A DNA stretch of 64,000 bases from Brotaphodocola sp003480315 (GTDB taxonomy: Bacteria > Bacillota > Clostridia > Lachnospirales > Lachnospiraceae). The DNA lies in assembly GCF_964246085.1 (NCBI RefSeq), contig NZ_CAXTPD010000014.1, one strand, 5' to 3'. The notes under the pieces were generated by a model. That model made no database searches. It saw only the letters and a list, made by a program, of their open reading frames with translations, and was not told the origin of the DNA. Both the position numbers and the translations under genes were made by a program. Shown here piece after piece: positions 25,282-34,217 of the stretch. The stretch's first letter is position 1; the number at the start of each line of letters is the position of its first letter.

Positions 25282-26031
25282 ATGACGATCACGTATATCC
25301 ACCACAGCGGTTATCTTCTGGAGACGGAGCAGGCGCTGCTGCTCTTTGATTTTGTAGAAGGCGCACTTCCGCCACTGGATCCCGCCAAAGACCTGTTTGT
25401 GTTTGTGAGCCACCGCCACGAAGATCACTTCAGCCCGAAGATCTTTGATCTGGCAGCCACTCACCCCCGCATCCGTTTTATCCTTTCCGATGACATCTGG
25501 CAGAACAAGGTACCGGAGCACCTGCACGGCCTCTCCTGGTTCATGGATCCGGGAAAGGTTCTGGAATGGAAGGAAGGCGGCGGGCTTCGCGTAACAGCCT
25601 TCAAATCTACGGATGAGGGCGTGGCCTTCATGGTAGAAACCGGCGGTTATACCATCTATCATGCCGGCGACTTAAACAACTGGCGCTGGAACGGCGAAGA
25701 GCTGGCATGGAATAACAACATGAGCACCAACTACCGCCGCGAGCTGGAAAAGATCAAAGCTTCCGGTTTCCACCCGGATGTTGCCATGGTTCCGTTAGAT
25801 GGACGCCAGGAGGATCTGTTTTACCTGGGACTGGATGATTTCATGAGGATAGTCGGCGCCGAAATGGTCTTCCCCATGCACTTCTGGGAAGATTTCAGCG
25901 TCATTCCGGCACTGAAAAAGCTGGACTGCAGCGCAGAATACCGGGATCGCGTGGCAGATATCTGCAAAGATGGGCAGCGTTTTTGCTTTCCGGCTTTTCC
26001 GGATAACCGATCAGGCGAAGAGACAACATGA
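25282..26031 (+). CDS. MBL-fold metal-dependent hydrolase
   Basis: A 249-aa metallo-beta-lactamase-fold protein. The metal motif appears as SHRHEDHFSP near residue 43, further ligands in YHAGDLNNW near 125 and in FPMHFWED near 195. Length and pattern fit the UlaG/YtnP-like branch (PF13483 type) of hydrolases. The substrate is unknown. Its stop overlaps the start of the threonine/serine exporter gene by 4 bases (ATGA), so the two are translated together. Confidence 0.85.
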   Translation: MTITYIHHSGYLLETEQALLLFDFVEGALPPLDPAKDLFVFVSHRHEDHFSPKIFDLAATHPRIRFILSDDIWQNKVPEHLHGLSWFMDPGKVLEWKEGGGLRVTAFKSTDEGVAFMVETGGYTIYHAGDLNNWRWNGEELAWNNNMSTNYRRELEKIKASGFHPDVAMVPLDGRQEDLFYLGLDDFMRIVGAEMVFPMHFWEDFSVIPALKKLDCSAEYRDRVADICKDGQRFCFPAFPDNRSGEETT

Positions 26032-26828
26032 TATCCACAGTCACAAAAGCCCATGCACAGCAGGAAATCCTGCTCCTCGCCATGAAGGCCGGGCAGATCC
26101 AGCTGGAAAACGGAGCGGAAATCTTTCGCGTGGAAGATACCATCATGCATATCTGCCGCGCCTACGGACTTCATTCTGTCCATATTTTCGTGCTGAGTAA
26201 CGGTATTTTTCTAAGCTGCGGAGATGAGACGGAACCCCTGTTTGCCAAGGTTTTGCAGGTGCCTGTCAACAATACCAACCTGCGCAGAGTTGCGGAAGTA
26301 AACCAGCTGTCAAGGCGCATTGAGGAAGAAGGGCTTTCCCCGGAGAATGTACGCAGAGAGCTGACCCGCATCGAGGAGCATCCGGGCTTTCCCGCTGCTT
26401 TGCAGATTGCCGTGGCCGGGCTCGCCGGTGCCTGCTTTGGCGTCATGTTCGGCGGCTCGCCGTGGGATTTTTTATGTTCCATTGTTGTCGGAAGCCTGTA
26501 TCAGGCCTATGCCGTGTATCTCGGCAATCCGCATTTGGGACGGATCGTGCGCACCATTCTCGGCAGTGCCTGGATCACCTTTCTTTGCATCCTCTGTTAC
26601 CGCTTCGGCCCCGGAGAAAATTTTGATGCCATGATCATCGGCGGCATTATCCTCATGGTTCCCGGAGTTGCCTTCACCAACGCTATCCGCGACATGGTCG
26701 ACAGTGATTACATTTCCGGCTCTGTCCGAATGCTCGATGCCGTCATAAGCTTTTTCTGCATTGCCATCGGTGTCGGCGTGGTGCTTGCGCTGTACGGAAA
26801 TATAGCCGGTGCTCCGCTGCTTCCATAA
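26028..26828 (+). CDS. Threonine/serine exporter, N-terminal component (YjjP-like)
   Basis: A 266-aa ThrE-family subunit (PF06738). A cytoplasmic N-terminal part (LLAMKAGQIQLENGAEIFRVE, AYGLHSVHIFVLSNGIF) is followed by about five membrane helices ending GVGVVLALYGNI. In two-gene systems this half pairs with a short YjjB-like protein, which is exactly the next gene. Family members export threonine, serine or, in E. coli YjjPB, succinate. Coupled by ATGA to the upstream hydrolase gene. Confidence 0.88.
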   Translation: MISTVTKAHAQQEILLLAMKAGQIQLENGAEIFRVEDTIMHICRAYGLHSVHIFVLSNGIFLSCGDETEPLFAKVLQVPVNNTNLRRVAEVNQLSRRIEEEGLSPENVRRELTRIEEHPGFPAALQIAVAGLAGACFGVMFGGSPWDFLCSIVVGSLYQAYAVYLGNPHLGRIVRTILGSAWITFLCILCYRFGPGENFDAMIIGGIILMVPGVAFTNAIRDMVDSDYISGSVRMLDAVISFFCIAIGVGVVLALYGNIAGAPLLP

Positions 26829-26850
26829 TAATAGGAAAGAGAGGTTCTTC

Positions 26851-27303
26851 ATGCTGCACCTACTGATTCAGACCTGTGCGGCCGCCATGGCCACCATAGG
26901 ATTTTCCCTGCTGTTTGGCGTTCCGGCCCGCTATTATCCCAGCTGTGCCCTCATTGGCGGCGTGAGCTGGCTTGCCTACCTGCTTCTGCTGCCCTACAGC
27001 TCTGTCTCTATTGCCACCTTCGCCGCCACGGTCATTGTGATCCTCATGTCACGATGGTTTGCGGTACGGAAGCGGTGCCCGGTCACCATCTTTCTGATTT
27101 CCGGCATCATCCCGCTGGTGCCGGGTGCAGGAATCTACCGGGCAGCCTACTACACGGTCACCGATCAGCTTTACCTGGCGGTCCAGACCGGTTTTGATGC
27201 CGTCAAAATGGCAGTTGCCATTGTACTTGGGATTGTGTTCGTTTTTGAAATTCCGCAGACGGTATTTCAGATCGGTAATCATAAAGCTCACCAAAAACAC
27301 TAA
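26851..27303 (+). CDS. Threonine/serine exporter, C-terminal component (YjjB-like)
   Basis: A 150-aa membrane protein of the DUF3815/ThrE-2 family (PF12821) with four to five helices. ISGIIPLVPGAGIYRAAYYT near residue 85 is the family signature. The ATG at 26851 has AAAGAGAGG upstream; an earlier ATG inside the preceding gene lacks a site. It pairs with the preceding N-terminal component to form the exporter. Confidence 0.9.
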   Translation: MLHLLIQTCAAAMATIGFSLLFGVPARYYPSCALIGGVSWLAYLLLLPYSSVSIATFAATVIVILMSRWFAVRKRCPVTIFLISGIIPLVPGAGIYRAAYYTVTDQLYLAVQTGFDAVKMAVAIVLGIVFVFEIPQTVFQIGNHKAHQKH

Positions 27304-27329
27304 TTTTTACAGATACAGGAGGAATCATT

Positions 27330-28604
27330 ATGCTATTACTTCAGAATGGACGGGTCATTGACCCGAAATCAGGACTGGACCAGATCATGGATCTGGTCAC
27401 AGGCAACGGAAAGATCCTGGAGCTTGGAAATGATTTAAAAGAAAAATATCCGGATGCCCGGGTGATTGACGCCACCGGTCTTGTGGTGGCTCCGGGACTC
27501 ATTGATGTTCATGTGCACTTCCGTGATCCGGGACTTACCTATAAGGAAGATATTCATACCGGTGCTGCTGCCGCTGCCGCAGGCGGATTCACCACCGTGG
27601 TCTGCATGGCCAACACCAAACCGCCGGTTGATAACGTGGAAACCCTCGAATATGTGCTGGCGGAAGGCAAAAAGACTCCGATCAACGTCTTAAGCGCTGC
27701 CAATATCACGATCGGCATGAAGGGCGAGGTTCTCACCGACATGGAGCTGTTAAAGGCCCACGGCGCTGCAGGCTTCACCGATGATGGTATTCCGTTAAAG
27801 GACAGTGCTCTGGTTAAAAAAGCTATGGAAGAGGCTGTCCGCTTAAACGTACCGTTAAGCTTCCATGAAGAAGATCCGACGCTTATCACCAATAACGGCA
27901 TCAACCGCGGCGCGGTGTCCGAGCACTTCGGCATTGGCGGCTCCCCGGCTGCCGCAGAGGATGTTCTGGTAGCCCGCGACTGTATGCTGGCCCTGCACAC
28001 CGGTGCCCTCATTGATATCCAGCATATCAGCTCCGGGCACTCCGTCCGCATGGTAGAGCTGGCCAAGCAACTTGGCGCCCATGTCATGGCAGAGGTCACC
28101 CCGCACCATTTCAGTCTGGATGAGACCGCAGTCTTAAAACACGGCACCCTGGCGAAAATGAACCCTCCGCTTCGCACGTTCGAGGATAAACAGGAGATTC
28201 TCCGCGGCTTAAAGGAAGGTGTCATCGACATCATCGCCACCGACCACGCACCGCACAGCACAGAGGAGAAGGCAAAACCGCTCACCGAAGCGCCGAGCGG
28301 CATCATCGGCCTGGAGACCGCACTGGCTCTTGGTGTCACTAACCTGGTCCGGGAAGAGGTCCTGACCATGCCGCAGCTCATGGAAAAGATGAGCCTGAAC
28401 CCGGCCATCCTCTACCACCTGGAGGGAAACAAGGGCCATTTAAGTGCCGGCGCAGATGCCGACCTGGTACTCTTCGATCCAAACGAAAAATGGACCGTAA
28501 AGGAATTCAGGTCCAAAGCCACCAACTCTCCTTTCATCGGTGAGGAGCTTTACGGCAAAGTAAAATACACCATCTGCGGCGGGAAGATTGCTTATCAGGA
28601 GTGA
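27330..28604 (+). CDS. pyrC: Dihydroorotase
   Basis: A 424-aa zinc amidohydrolase catalysing reversible cyclisation of N-carbamoyl-aspartate to dihydroorotate in pyrimidine synthesis. DVHVHFRDPG near residue 58 is the HxH metal motif with substrate-binding Arg; SFHEEDP, IQHISSGHS, TPHHFSLDE and ATDHAPH supply further zinc ligands and the catalytic Asp. The class I bacterial length is right. It stands apart from other pyr genes and follows the ThrE-type exporter by 26 bases, with AGGAGGAATC before the ATG. Confidence 0.96.
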   Translation: MLLLQNGRVIDPKSGLDQIMDLVTGNGKILELGNDLKEKYPDARVIDATGLVVAPGLIDVHVHFRDPGLTYKEDIHTGAAAAAAGGFTTVVCMANTKPPVDNVETLEYVLAEGKKTPINVLSAANITIGMKGEVLTDMELLKAHGAAGFTDDGIPLKDSALVKKAMEEAVRLNVPLSFHEEDPTLITNNGINRGAVSEHFGIGGSPAAAEDVLVARDCMLALHTGALIDIQHISSGHSVRMVELAKQLGAHVMAEVTPHHFSLDETAVLKHGTLAKMNPPLRTFEDKQEILRGLKEGVIDIIATDHAPHSTEEKAKPLTEAPSGIIGLETALALGVTNLVREEVLTMPQLMEKMSLNPAILYHLEGNKGHLSAGADADLVLFDPNEKWTVKEFRSKATNSPFIGEELYGKVKYTICGGKIAYQE

Positions 28605-28649
28605 TGCTGCCGCAAACACAAGGCCAGGTTTACAGGCCCTGTCTGTTGC

Positions 28650-28666
28650 TATTCCCATTCGGAATA
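28650..28666. promoter_or_regulatory. Palindrome upstream of the second LysR gene (LTTR-type box)
   Basis: TATTCC-CATTC-GGAATA is a perfect 6-bp inverted repeat and contains T-N11-A, the core form of LysR-type binding boxes. Extended rightwards it gives GGAATAACT, which recurs at 29762-29770 before the nickel importer operon. Placed upstream of the LysR gene at 28833, it is a candidate autoregulatory site. Because a terminator lies between, it may also be only the tail of the pyrC transcript. Confidence 0.45.
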
Positions 28667-28699
28667 ACTGATATTTTTTCTCATTAAAGGGTTTTTAGA

Positions 28700-28740
28700 G
28701 GGAGACTTCCGCATTCACCGGTTGTCTCCCTTCTTTTTTT
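28700..28740 (+). terminator. Intrinsic terminator after pyrC
   Basis: GGGAGAC (28700-28706) pairs with GTCTCCC (28724-28730), followed by TTCTTTTTTT. It lies about 95 bases past the pyrC stop. Confidence 0.85.
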
Positions 28741-28832
28741 CTGCTATAGTGGTTAGCAAACACTTACCGTGTGCATATCAGGAATGTTCTTTGAACAGAA
28801 GCAGACACCTTATTCAGGAGGAATCGGATACT

Positions 28833-29735
28833 ATGGAATTGCGTCAGCTGGAATATTTTATGATCACCTGCGAAAAAGGCAGCTTTAACCAGGCTGCCGA
28901 ATGCCTTTACACCACACAGCCCAATGTCAGCAAGGTAATCAGTTCCCTGGAAAAGGAACTGGGACGCCCGCTTTTTGAGCGCAGCAGCCGCGGTATCCGC
29001 ATCACTCCCTATGGTGAAACGGTCCGAGAATATGCCCAGAATATTCTCCACAATGTCAGCCTGATCGACTCCCTGACCGACCGGAACCAGGGCAAAAAAT
29101 TCAGCCTCGCCACCTATCCCAGCAACATGATTTCCCGCCTGCTGACCGACTTCTATCAGGAAATGGGCGATTCCTACATCGTAGAACACTTAGAAGGCAC
29201 CGTGGAAGAGATCTGCAACCGGGTTGCTCAGGGACTTTCCGAGATCGGGGTTGTCTATATCGCAGAAAAACAGCTTCACCAGTTCCAGCATATTCTGTCC
29301 CACAAAAAGCTGAAATTCATTCCCCTGGATATGAAAGAAGCCTGTGTTTATGTCGGCCCGAACCATCCGCGCTACCACGATGAAAGCATTGACTTTCAGG
29401 ATCTTTCCTCTCTCTCCTTCGTCCGGGGCGTGCGGGAATTTTTCTCAGTGGAGCACCATTTAAGCCATGTAAGCCTGGGCGCCATCAGCACAGAACAGCT
29501 CCATTATTCCGTCTACACCAACAGTGACCACCTGACCATCAACCTGCTGATGAACACCGATGTCTGCAGCCTGGGCATCAATTTTCTCTATGACCAGTAC
29601 CGCCAGTACGATGTCCGCCAGCTGCAGATCAACAACTGTGAGCCCTTTCTTCTCATCGGCTACATCTGCCCGGATGACGCAAAATTAAGCACAGCCGCCG
29701 ACTGGTTTATCCGTCATTTTCAGGCAATTTTGTAA
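28833..29735 (+). CDS. LysR-family regulator next to the nickel importer
   Basis: A 300-aa LysR protein with the helix-turn-helix at residues 1-60 (QLEYFMITCEKGSFNQAAEC, TTQPNVSKVISSLEKELGR) and an effector domain from about 90. The ATG at 28833 has AGGAGGAAT upstream. It lies immediately upstream of, and codirectional with, the nikA-type operon, which has a -10 but no good -35, as expected of an activator-dependent promoter. The effector is unknown; a LysR rather than NikR controlling nickel uptake would be unusual. Confidence 0.85.
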   Translation: MELRQLEYFMITCEKGSFNQAAECLYTTQPNVSKVISSLEKELGRPLFERSSRGIRITPYGETVREYAQNILHNVSLIDSLTDRNQGKKFSLATYPSNMISRLLTDFYQEMGDSYIVEHLEGTVEEICNRVAQGLSEIGVVYIAEKQLHQFQHILSHKKLKFIPLDMKEACVYVGPNHPRYHDESIDFQDLSSLSFVRGVREFFSVEHHLSHVSLGAISTEQLHYSVYTNSDHLTINLLMNTDVCSLGINFLYDQYRQYDVRQLQINNCEPFLLIGYICPDDAKLSTAADWFIRHFQAIL

Positions 29736-29748
29736 GAATTTCACCCTT

Positions 29749-29821
29749 GTTATAACGTTTTGGAATAACTAAGCCCCTCCAAATTCATCAGTAGTAAGCT
29801 TTAGCTAACCTGTGTTATACT
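29749..29821 (+). promoter_or_regulatory. Candidate activator site and promoter of the nickel operon
   Basis: GTTAT-N11-ATAAC (29749-29769) is an inverted repeat overlapping GGAATAACT (29762-29770), the same 9-mer found before the LysR gene. A -10 candidate TATACT is at 29816-29821 with no matching -35 hexamer 17 bases upstream. The spacing suits a LysR activator bound upstream of polymerase. Confidence 0.5.
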
Positions 29822-29888
29822 TTCATCGTTCGCACCGGATGTGTGGACAGAAACGATAACAAGCTTTTACAACAGGAGGACACTGATT

Positions 29889-31517
29889 ATGAAAAAAAGA
29901 TGGGGCACACTGCTTTTTGCAGGTCTCTTAGGCACCGCCGTGTTAAGCGGCTGCGGTTCATCCGCCTCTGACTCTGCATCTACTGCTGCCGCAGATTCCG
30001 CTGCTGCAGAAACCACCACTTCTTCTGAAAATACGAAAGAAGATCTGATCTTTGTAAACTACCGCGATATCCGCGATTTAAACCCACATTTATATGCCGG
30101 CGAGATGTACGCGCAGGAAATGCTGTACGAGGGTCTCGTCAATATCACAGCCAATGGTTTTGAAGGCTGTCTTGCTGAAAGCTGGGATGTCAGCGAGGAC
30201 GGTAAGGTCTACACCTTCCACATCCGTCCGGGCGTCCTGTTCTCCGATGGAGAGAAATGTGATGCCTATGCCATCAAGGCCAACTTCGACGCAATTCTGG
30301 AAAACAAGGACCGCCACACCTGGCTGGAGATGATGCACCTGCTGGTCGGCGTTGACGCTCCGGATGAGAACACCTTTGTCATCGAGCTGTCTGAGCCGTA
30401 CTATCCGCTCTTAACCGAGCTTGGCGTTACCAGACCGTTTGCCATGATCTCCCCGAAAGCCATGAAAGACGGCAGCACCAAGGATGGCGTAGAGGCTTAC
30501 ATCGGAACCGGCCCATATGTGCTGGATGAGTTTGTCACCGATGAGTATGCCATCTTCAAGGCAAACCCGAACTACTGGGGTGAACAGCCGGCCATCAAGA
30601 CCATCACCGTTAAGGTCATCCCGGATAACCAGACCCGTATCCTGGCTCTGGAAAAGGGCGAAATTGATATGATTTTCGGAAAGAACATGATCGATGCCGA
30701 TGCCATCAACCAGTACTTAGACAGCGATAAGTTCACCGTAGAGCTTTCTGATCCGACCTCTACCAGACAGATCGTTCTGAATACCTCCTCCGATATTCTC
30801 TCCGAGAAGGATGTGCGCATTGCGCTTCAGCATGCTACCAACAAGCAGAATATCTCTGACGGTATCTTCTACGGACTGGAGAAACCGGCTGACACCCTGT
30901 TCGCAAAAACCATCCCGTACTGCAACATTGATCTGGAGCCGTTTGCCTACGACTTAGAGCTGGCCGGCCAGATCCTGGATGACGCAGGCTGGAAGATGGG
31001 CTCCGGCAATGTCCGCGAGAAAGACGGAAAGCAGTTAAACATTGACCTGCTTTACAACAGTGACAGCGTTACCGAGAAATCCATTGCCGAATATCTGCAG
31101 AGTGAGTATCAGACCATCGGTGTTGCCTTAAACATCCACGGCGAGGAGGAGCAGTCCTACCGCGATAACATGAAGGCCGGTAATTTCGATATGGTATTCA
31201 ACATCTGCTGGGGCACCCCGTACGACCCGCAGTCCTCTCTGGCAGCAATGCGCGCGCCGGTATACGGTGACTACGCAGCCCAGCTTGGCCTGGATGATAA
31301 AGCCGAGATTGACGAAGCCATCACCGAGATCCTGATCACCACCGACGAGGACAGACGCCAGGAGCTTTACACCTACGTTCTGACCCATCTGCATGAGGAC
31401 GCGGTTTACATTCCGCTGACCTATGAGTGCAACAAGGCCATTTATCGTTCCGATATGAAGGGCTTCCACTTTACCCAGACTCAGTATGAGGTTCCGTTCC
31501 AGGATTTCTCTTTCTAA
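29889..31517 (+). CDS. nikA: Nickel-type ABC transporter substrate-binding lipoprotein
   Basis: A 542-aa family-5 (DppA/NikA) solute-binding protein. Lipobox AVLSGC follows a Lys-rich signal. The mature sequence tracks E. coli NikA as I recall it: LNPHLY, YEGLVN, SWDVSEDGK, NKDRHTWLEM, YYPLLTELGVTRPF, AYIGTGPYVL, YWGEQPAIKTIT, ADTLFAKTIPYCN, WGTPYDPQSSLAAMR and LTHLHEDAVYIPLTYE. The His that contacts metal near VPSHADF in E. coli is absent here (VYGDYAAQ), so the ligand may be a metal-chelate or another metallophore. Start at 29889 has AGGAGGAC upstream. Confidence 0.85.
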   Translation: MKKRWGTLLFAGLLGTAVLSGCGSSASDSASTAAADSAAAETTTSSENTKEDLIFVNYRDIRDLNPHLYAGEMYAQEMLYEGLVNITANGFEGCLAESWDVSEDGKVYTFHIRPGVLFSDGEKCDAYAIKANFDAILENKDRHTWLEMMHLLVGVDAPDENTFVIELSEPYYPLLTELGVTRPFAMISPKAMKDGSTKDGVEAYIGTGPYVLDEFVTDEYAIFKANPNYWGEQPAIKTITVKVIPDNQTRILALEKGEIDMIFGKNMIDADAINQYLDSDKFTVELSDPTSTRQIVLNTSSDILSEKDVRIALQHATNKQNISDGIFYGLEKPADTLFAKTIPYCNIDLEPFAYDLELAGQILDDAGWKMGSGNVREKDGKQLNIDLLYNSDSVTEKSIAEYLQSEYQTIGVALNIHGEEEQSYRDNMKAGNFDMVFNICWGTPYDPQSSLAAMRAPVYGDYAAQLGLDDKAEIDEAITEILITTDEDRRQELYTYVLTHLHEDAVYIPLTYECNKAIYRSDMKGFHFTQTQYEVPFQDFSF

Positions 31518-31551
31518 GTTCTGAGGAGTAATTCAACCTGAAATGTGTACG

Positions 31552-31575
31552 AAGCCGTCTCCCGCGAGGCGGCTT
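31552..31575 (+). terminator. Hairpin between nikA and nikB
   Basis: AAGCCGTCTC (31552-31561) pairs with GAGGCGGCTT (31566-31575) around CCGC, followed by TGTATTGTT. A partial terminator or stabilising stem after the binding-protein gene is common and would give more NikA than permease. Confidence 0.65.
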
Positions 31576-31624
31576 TGTATTGTTACGGTTCACACGTTTG
31601 TTGATTTTTACCGGAGGTACTGTT

Positions 31625-32566
31625 TTGAAACCATATATCATCAAGCGGATCCTTTCCGCGATCCCGCTTCTTCTCATTATTTCCTTTGTGTGCTTTGTTT
31701 TTATCAACCTGATCCCATCCGACCCGGCTGAGGTAGCCCTGCGCGTACGCCAGGTTCCCATCATTACCGAAGAAGCCATTGCCGAGGTCCGGGCGGAGCT
31801 TGGACTGGACAAGCCGTATCTGGTCCGCTATTTCACCTGGGTACTGGACTGTCTGCGCGGTGACTTCGGTATCAGCTATGTGAACCCGACCCGTACCGTG
31901 GCGGGGGAGCTGCTGCGCTGCATGCCGGCTACCCTGCAGCTGGCGGGCGCTTCCCTCATCATGGTAATCCTGTTAAGCCTGCCGATCGGCTTTCTGTGCG
32001 CTGTATACAAGGATGGCTGGTTTGACCGGATCATGCGCGGCATTGTCTTCATGACCACCGCCATGCCGGCTTACTGGGTCGGCCTTCTGATGATGTGGCT
32101 GATCTCCATCAAGCTGGATCTTCTGCCCACCAGTGGAAACGGAACCATCAAACACCTGATCTTACCGGCCTTTACCGTATCCTTAAGCTACATTTCCACC
32201 TATATCCGCCTGATCCGCAACAATATGCTGGAAAACATGAAACAGGACTATGTGCTCTATGCCAATGTCCGCGGCCTGCCGCAGAAATCCATTCTGGTAA
32301 AACATATCCTGAAAAACTCCATGCACACCTGCATCGTTGCCATCGGTATGAGTATTCCGCAGCTGATCTCCGGAACCATCGTCGTGGAAAATGTATTTGC
32401 GTGGCCAGGACTCGGAACTCTGTGCATCAGTTCCATTTTCAACCGGGACTATCCGGTGATCCAGACCTATGTGCTTCTGATCGGCGTTCTGTTTGTCGTA
32501 TTTAACCTGCTGTTTGATATTCTTCAGACGGTGTCTGATCCGCGTATGCGAAAGGAGGGCAACTAA
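31625..32566 (+). CDS. nikB: Nickel-type ABC transporter permease
   Basis: A 313-aa permease of the dipeptide/nickel group with about six helices. N-terminal PYIIKRILSAIPLLLIISF and the C-terminal ENVFAWPGLGTLCISSIFNRDYPV are characteristic. I chose the TTG at 31625, with GGAGG 7 bases upstream, giving the usual NikB length; an ATG 15 codons earlier has no ribosome site. The stop shares a base with the nikC start (TAATG). Confidence 0.9.
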   Translation: MKPYIIKRILSAIPLLLIISFVCFVFINLIPSDPAEVALRVRQVPIITEEAIAEVRAELGLDKPYLVRYFTWVLDCLRGDFGISYVNPTRTVAGELLRCMPATLQLAGASLIMVILLSLPIGFLCAVYKDGWFDRIMRGIVFMTTAMPAYWVGLLMMWLISIKLDLLPTSGNGTIKHLILPAFTVSLSYISTYIRLIRNNMLENMKQDYVLYANVRGLPQKSILVKHILKNSMHTCIVAIGMSIPQLISGTIVVENVFAWPGLGTLCISSIFNRDYPVIQTYVLLIGVLFVVFNLLFDILQTVSDPRMRKEGN

Positions 32567-33387
32567 TGTTACACCGTTTTCTTCATAATAAAACTGCTGT
32601 TGGTACCGTCTCTCTGGTGCTGATCGTGGCTCTGATGGGCATCTTTGCCCCGGTCATTGCCCCGCATGACCCTTACGCTACCGACATTCTCAACAAATTT
32701 GCCCACTTCAGCAAGGAATATCCGCTGGGCACCGATAACCTGGGCCGCTGCATTCTTTCCCGCATGGTCTACGGCATCCGCCCAACCCTTGGGCTTGCTG
32801 TTTTAACCATGCTTGGCACCATTGGGCTGGGTGCCCTGATGGGACTTCTGGCCGGTTATTTCCGCGGTATCACCGAAGAACTGATCATGCGCGTGGTGGA
32901 TGTGATGCTTTCCTTCCCCAGCCAGATCATGGTATTTGCGGTCGTTGCACTGCTCGGCATCAACGTACAGAACGTGATTCTGGCAAACGTCTTCATCAAA
33001 TGGGCCTGGTATGCCCGCATGATCCGCACCGGTGTCATGCAGTACCGCGACCGCAATTTTGTCCAGTTTTCCCGCTGCGTTGGCACTCCGGAACGCTTCA
33101 TTCTCTTCCGGCACCTGGTTCCCTCCATCGCGGCAGACCTGGCCGTGCTCTCTTCCCTGGATGTAGGCTGGGCCATCATCAACATTTCCACCCTGTCCTT
33201 CCTGGGGCTCGGGGTAAAGGCTCCGACGCCGGAATGGGGTGCCATGCTCAGCGAAGCAAAAAATGTCCTGACTAGCAACCCGGCCCAGATGCTGGTACCG
33301 GGTATCGCCATCGTTGTTCTGGTTGCTGCTTTTAACTTAATGGGCGACGCCATCCGCGATGTGCTGGACCCGAAGGAGGTGCTGTAA
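32566..33387 (+). CDS. nikC: Nickel-type ABC transporter permease
   Basis: A 273-aa permease partner with about six helices. PLGTDNLGRCILSRMVYGIRP near residue 48 and SFLGLGVKAPTPEWGAMLSEAKN near 208 are the DppC/NikC signatures (the first written in part). TAATG junctions with nikB before and nikD after show tight coupling. Confidence 0.91.
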   Translation: MLHRFLHNKTAVGTVSLVLIVALMGIFAPVIAPHDPYATDILNKFAHFSKEYPLGTDNLGRCILSRMVYGIRPTLGLAVLTMLGTIGLGALMGLLAGYFRGITEELIMRVVDVMLSFPSQIMVFAVVALLGINVQNVILANVFIKWAWYARMIRTGVMQYRDRNFVQFSRCVGTPERFILFRHLVPSIAADLAVLSSLDVGWAIINISTLSFLGLGVKAPTPEWGAMLSEAKNVLTSNPAQMLVPGIAIVVLVAAFNLMGDAIRDVLDPKEVL

Positions 33388-34217
33388 TGTCTGCCATTTT
33401 AAAAGTAGAAAACTTAAATGTCACGCTGCGGCACCGCAGAGTCTCCAAAAAGCTGGTGGAAGATGTCAGCTTTGAGGTCCATCCCGGTGAATGCCTCGGC
33501 ATTCTCGGCGAGTCCGGAAGTGGCAAGAGCATGACCGTAAAATCTGTTCTCGGCCTGCTGGATAAGAATTTCCAGGTTTCCGGAAGCGCCATCTTTGACG
33601 GCCAGGACCTGTTAAAAGAAACCAAAGAGGAGCTGCGCCGCCTCCGCGGAAGCCGGATCACCATGGTCCTGCAAAATCCCATGACCTGTTTTGACCCGCT
33701 CTACCGCATTGGAAACCAAATGGCTGAAACCTTTGCCACCCACACCTCTTGGAACGTCCAGGAGATTCGCAGCCGGTGTCTGGAAATTCTCGATCAGATG
33801 CGAATCCGGAACGGCGAAGAGGTTCTGGAAAAATACCCGCACCAGCTTTCCGGCGGCATGCTCCAGCGCATCATGATCGGCATTGCCATGGCCCTGCAGC
33901 CGGAGCTTCTGATCGCCGATGAGCCGACCACCGCCATCGATGCCATCACACAGTATGAGATTCTGGAAGAATTTATCCGTATCAAAAAGCAGAAAAACAC
34001 CGCCATGCTGTTCATTACCCATGACCTGGGAGCCATCTCCAAGGTTGCCGACCGCATCCTGGTCATGAACAGCGGACATGTAGTCGACAGCGGAAGCTTC
34101 GACCACATTCTCAAACATGCCGATGACCCGTACACCCGCATGCTGGTGGAAAAACGTTCTGCCGTCATGCGCCGCTACCGCCAGATCTTACATGGAAAGG
34201 AGAGTTCCAATGCTTGA
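33387..34217 (+). CDS. nikD: Nickel-type ABC transporter ATPase
   Basis: A 276-aa ABC ATPase. Walker A GESGSGKS is near residue 43, the signature LSGGMLQR near 155, Walker B ELLIADEPTTAID, and the switch His in FITHDLGAIS. The Q-loop phrase VLQNPMTCFDPLYRIG is typical of OppD/NikD. The C-terminal oligopeptide-type extension is short. It overlaps nikE by 8 bases, with the AAGGAGAG ribosome site inside its end. Confidence 0.91.
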   Translation: MSAILKVENLNVTLRHRRVSKKLVEDVSFEVHPGECLGILGESGSGKSMTVKSVLGLLDKNFQVSGSAIFDGQDLLKETKEELRRLRGSRITMVLQNPMTCFDPLYRIGNQMAETFATHTSWNVQEIRSRCLEILDQMRIRNGEEVLEKYPHQLSGGMLQRIMIGIAMALQPELLIADEPTTAIDAITQYEILEEFIRIKKQKNTAMLFITHDLGAISKVADRILVMNSGHVVDSGSFDHILKHADDPYTRMLVEKRSAVMRRYRQILHGKESSNA

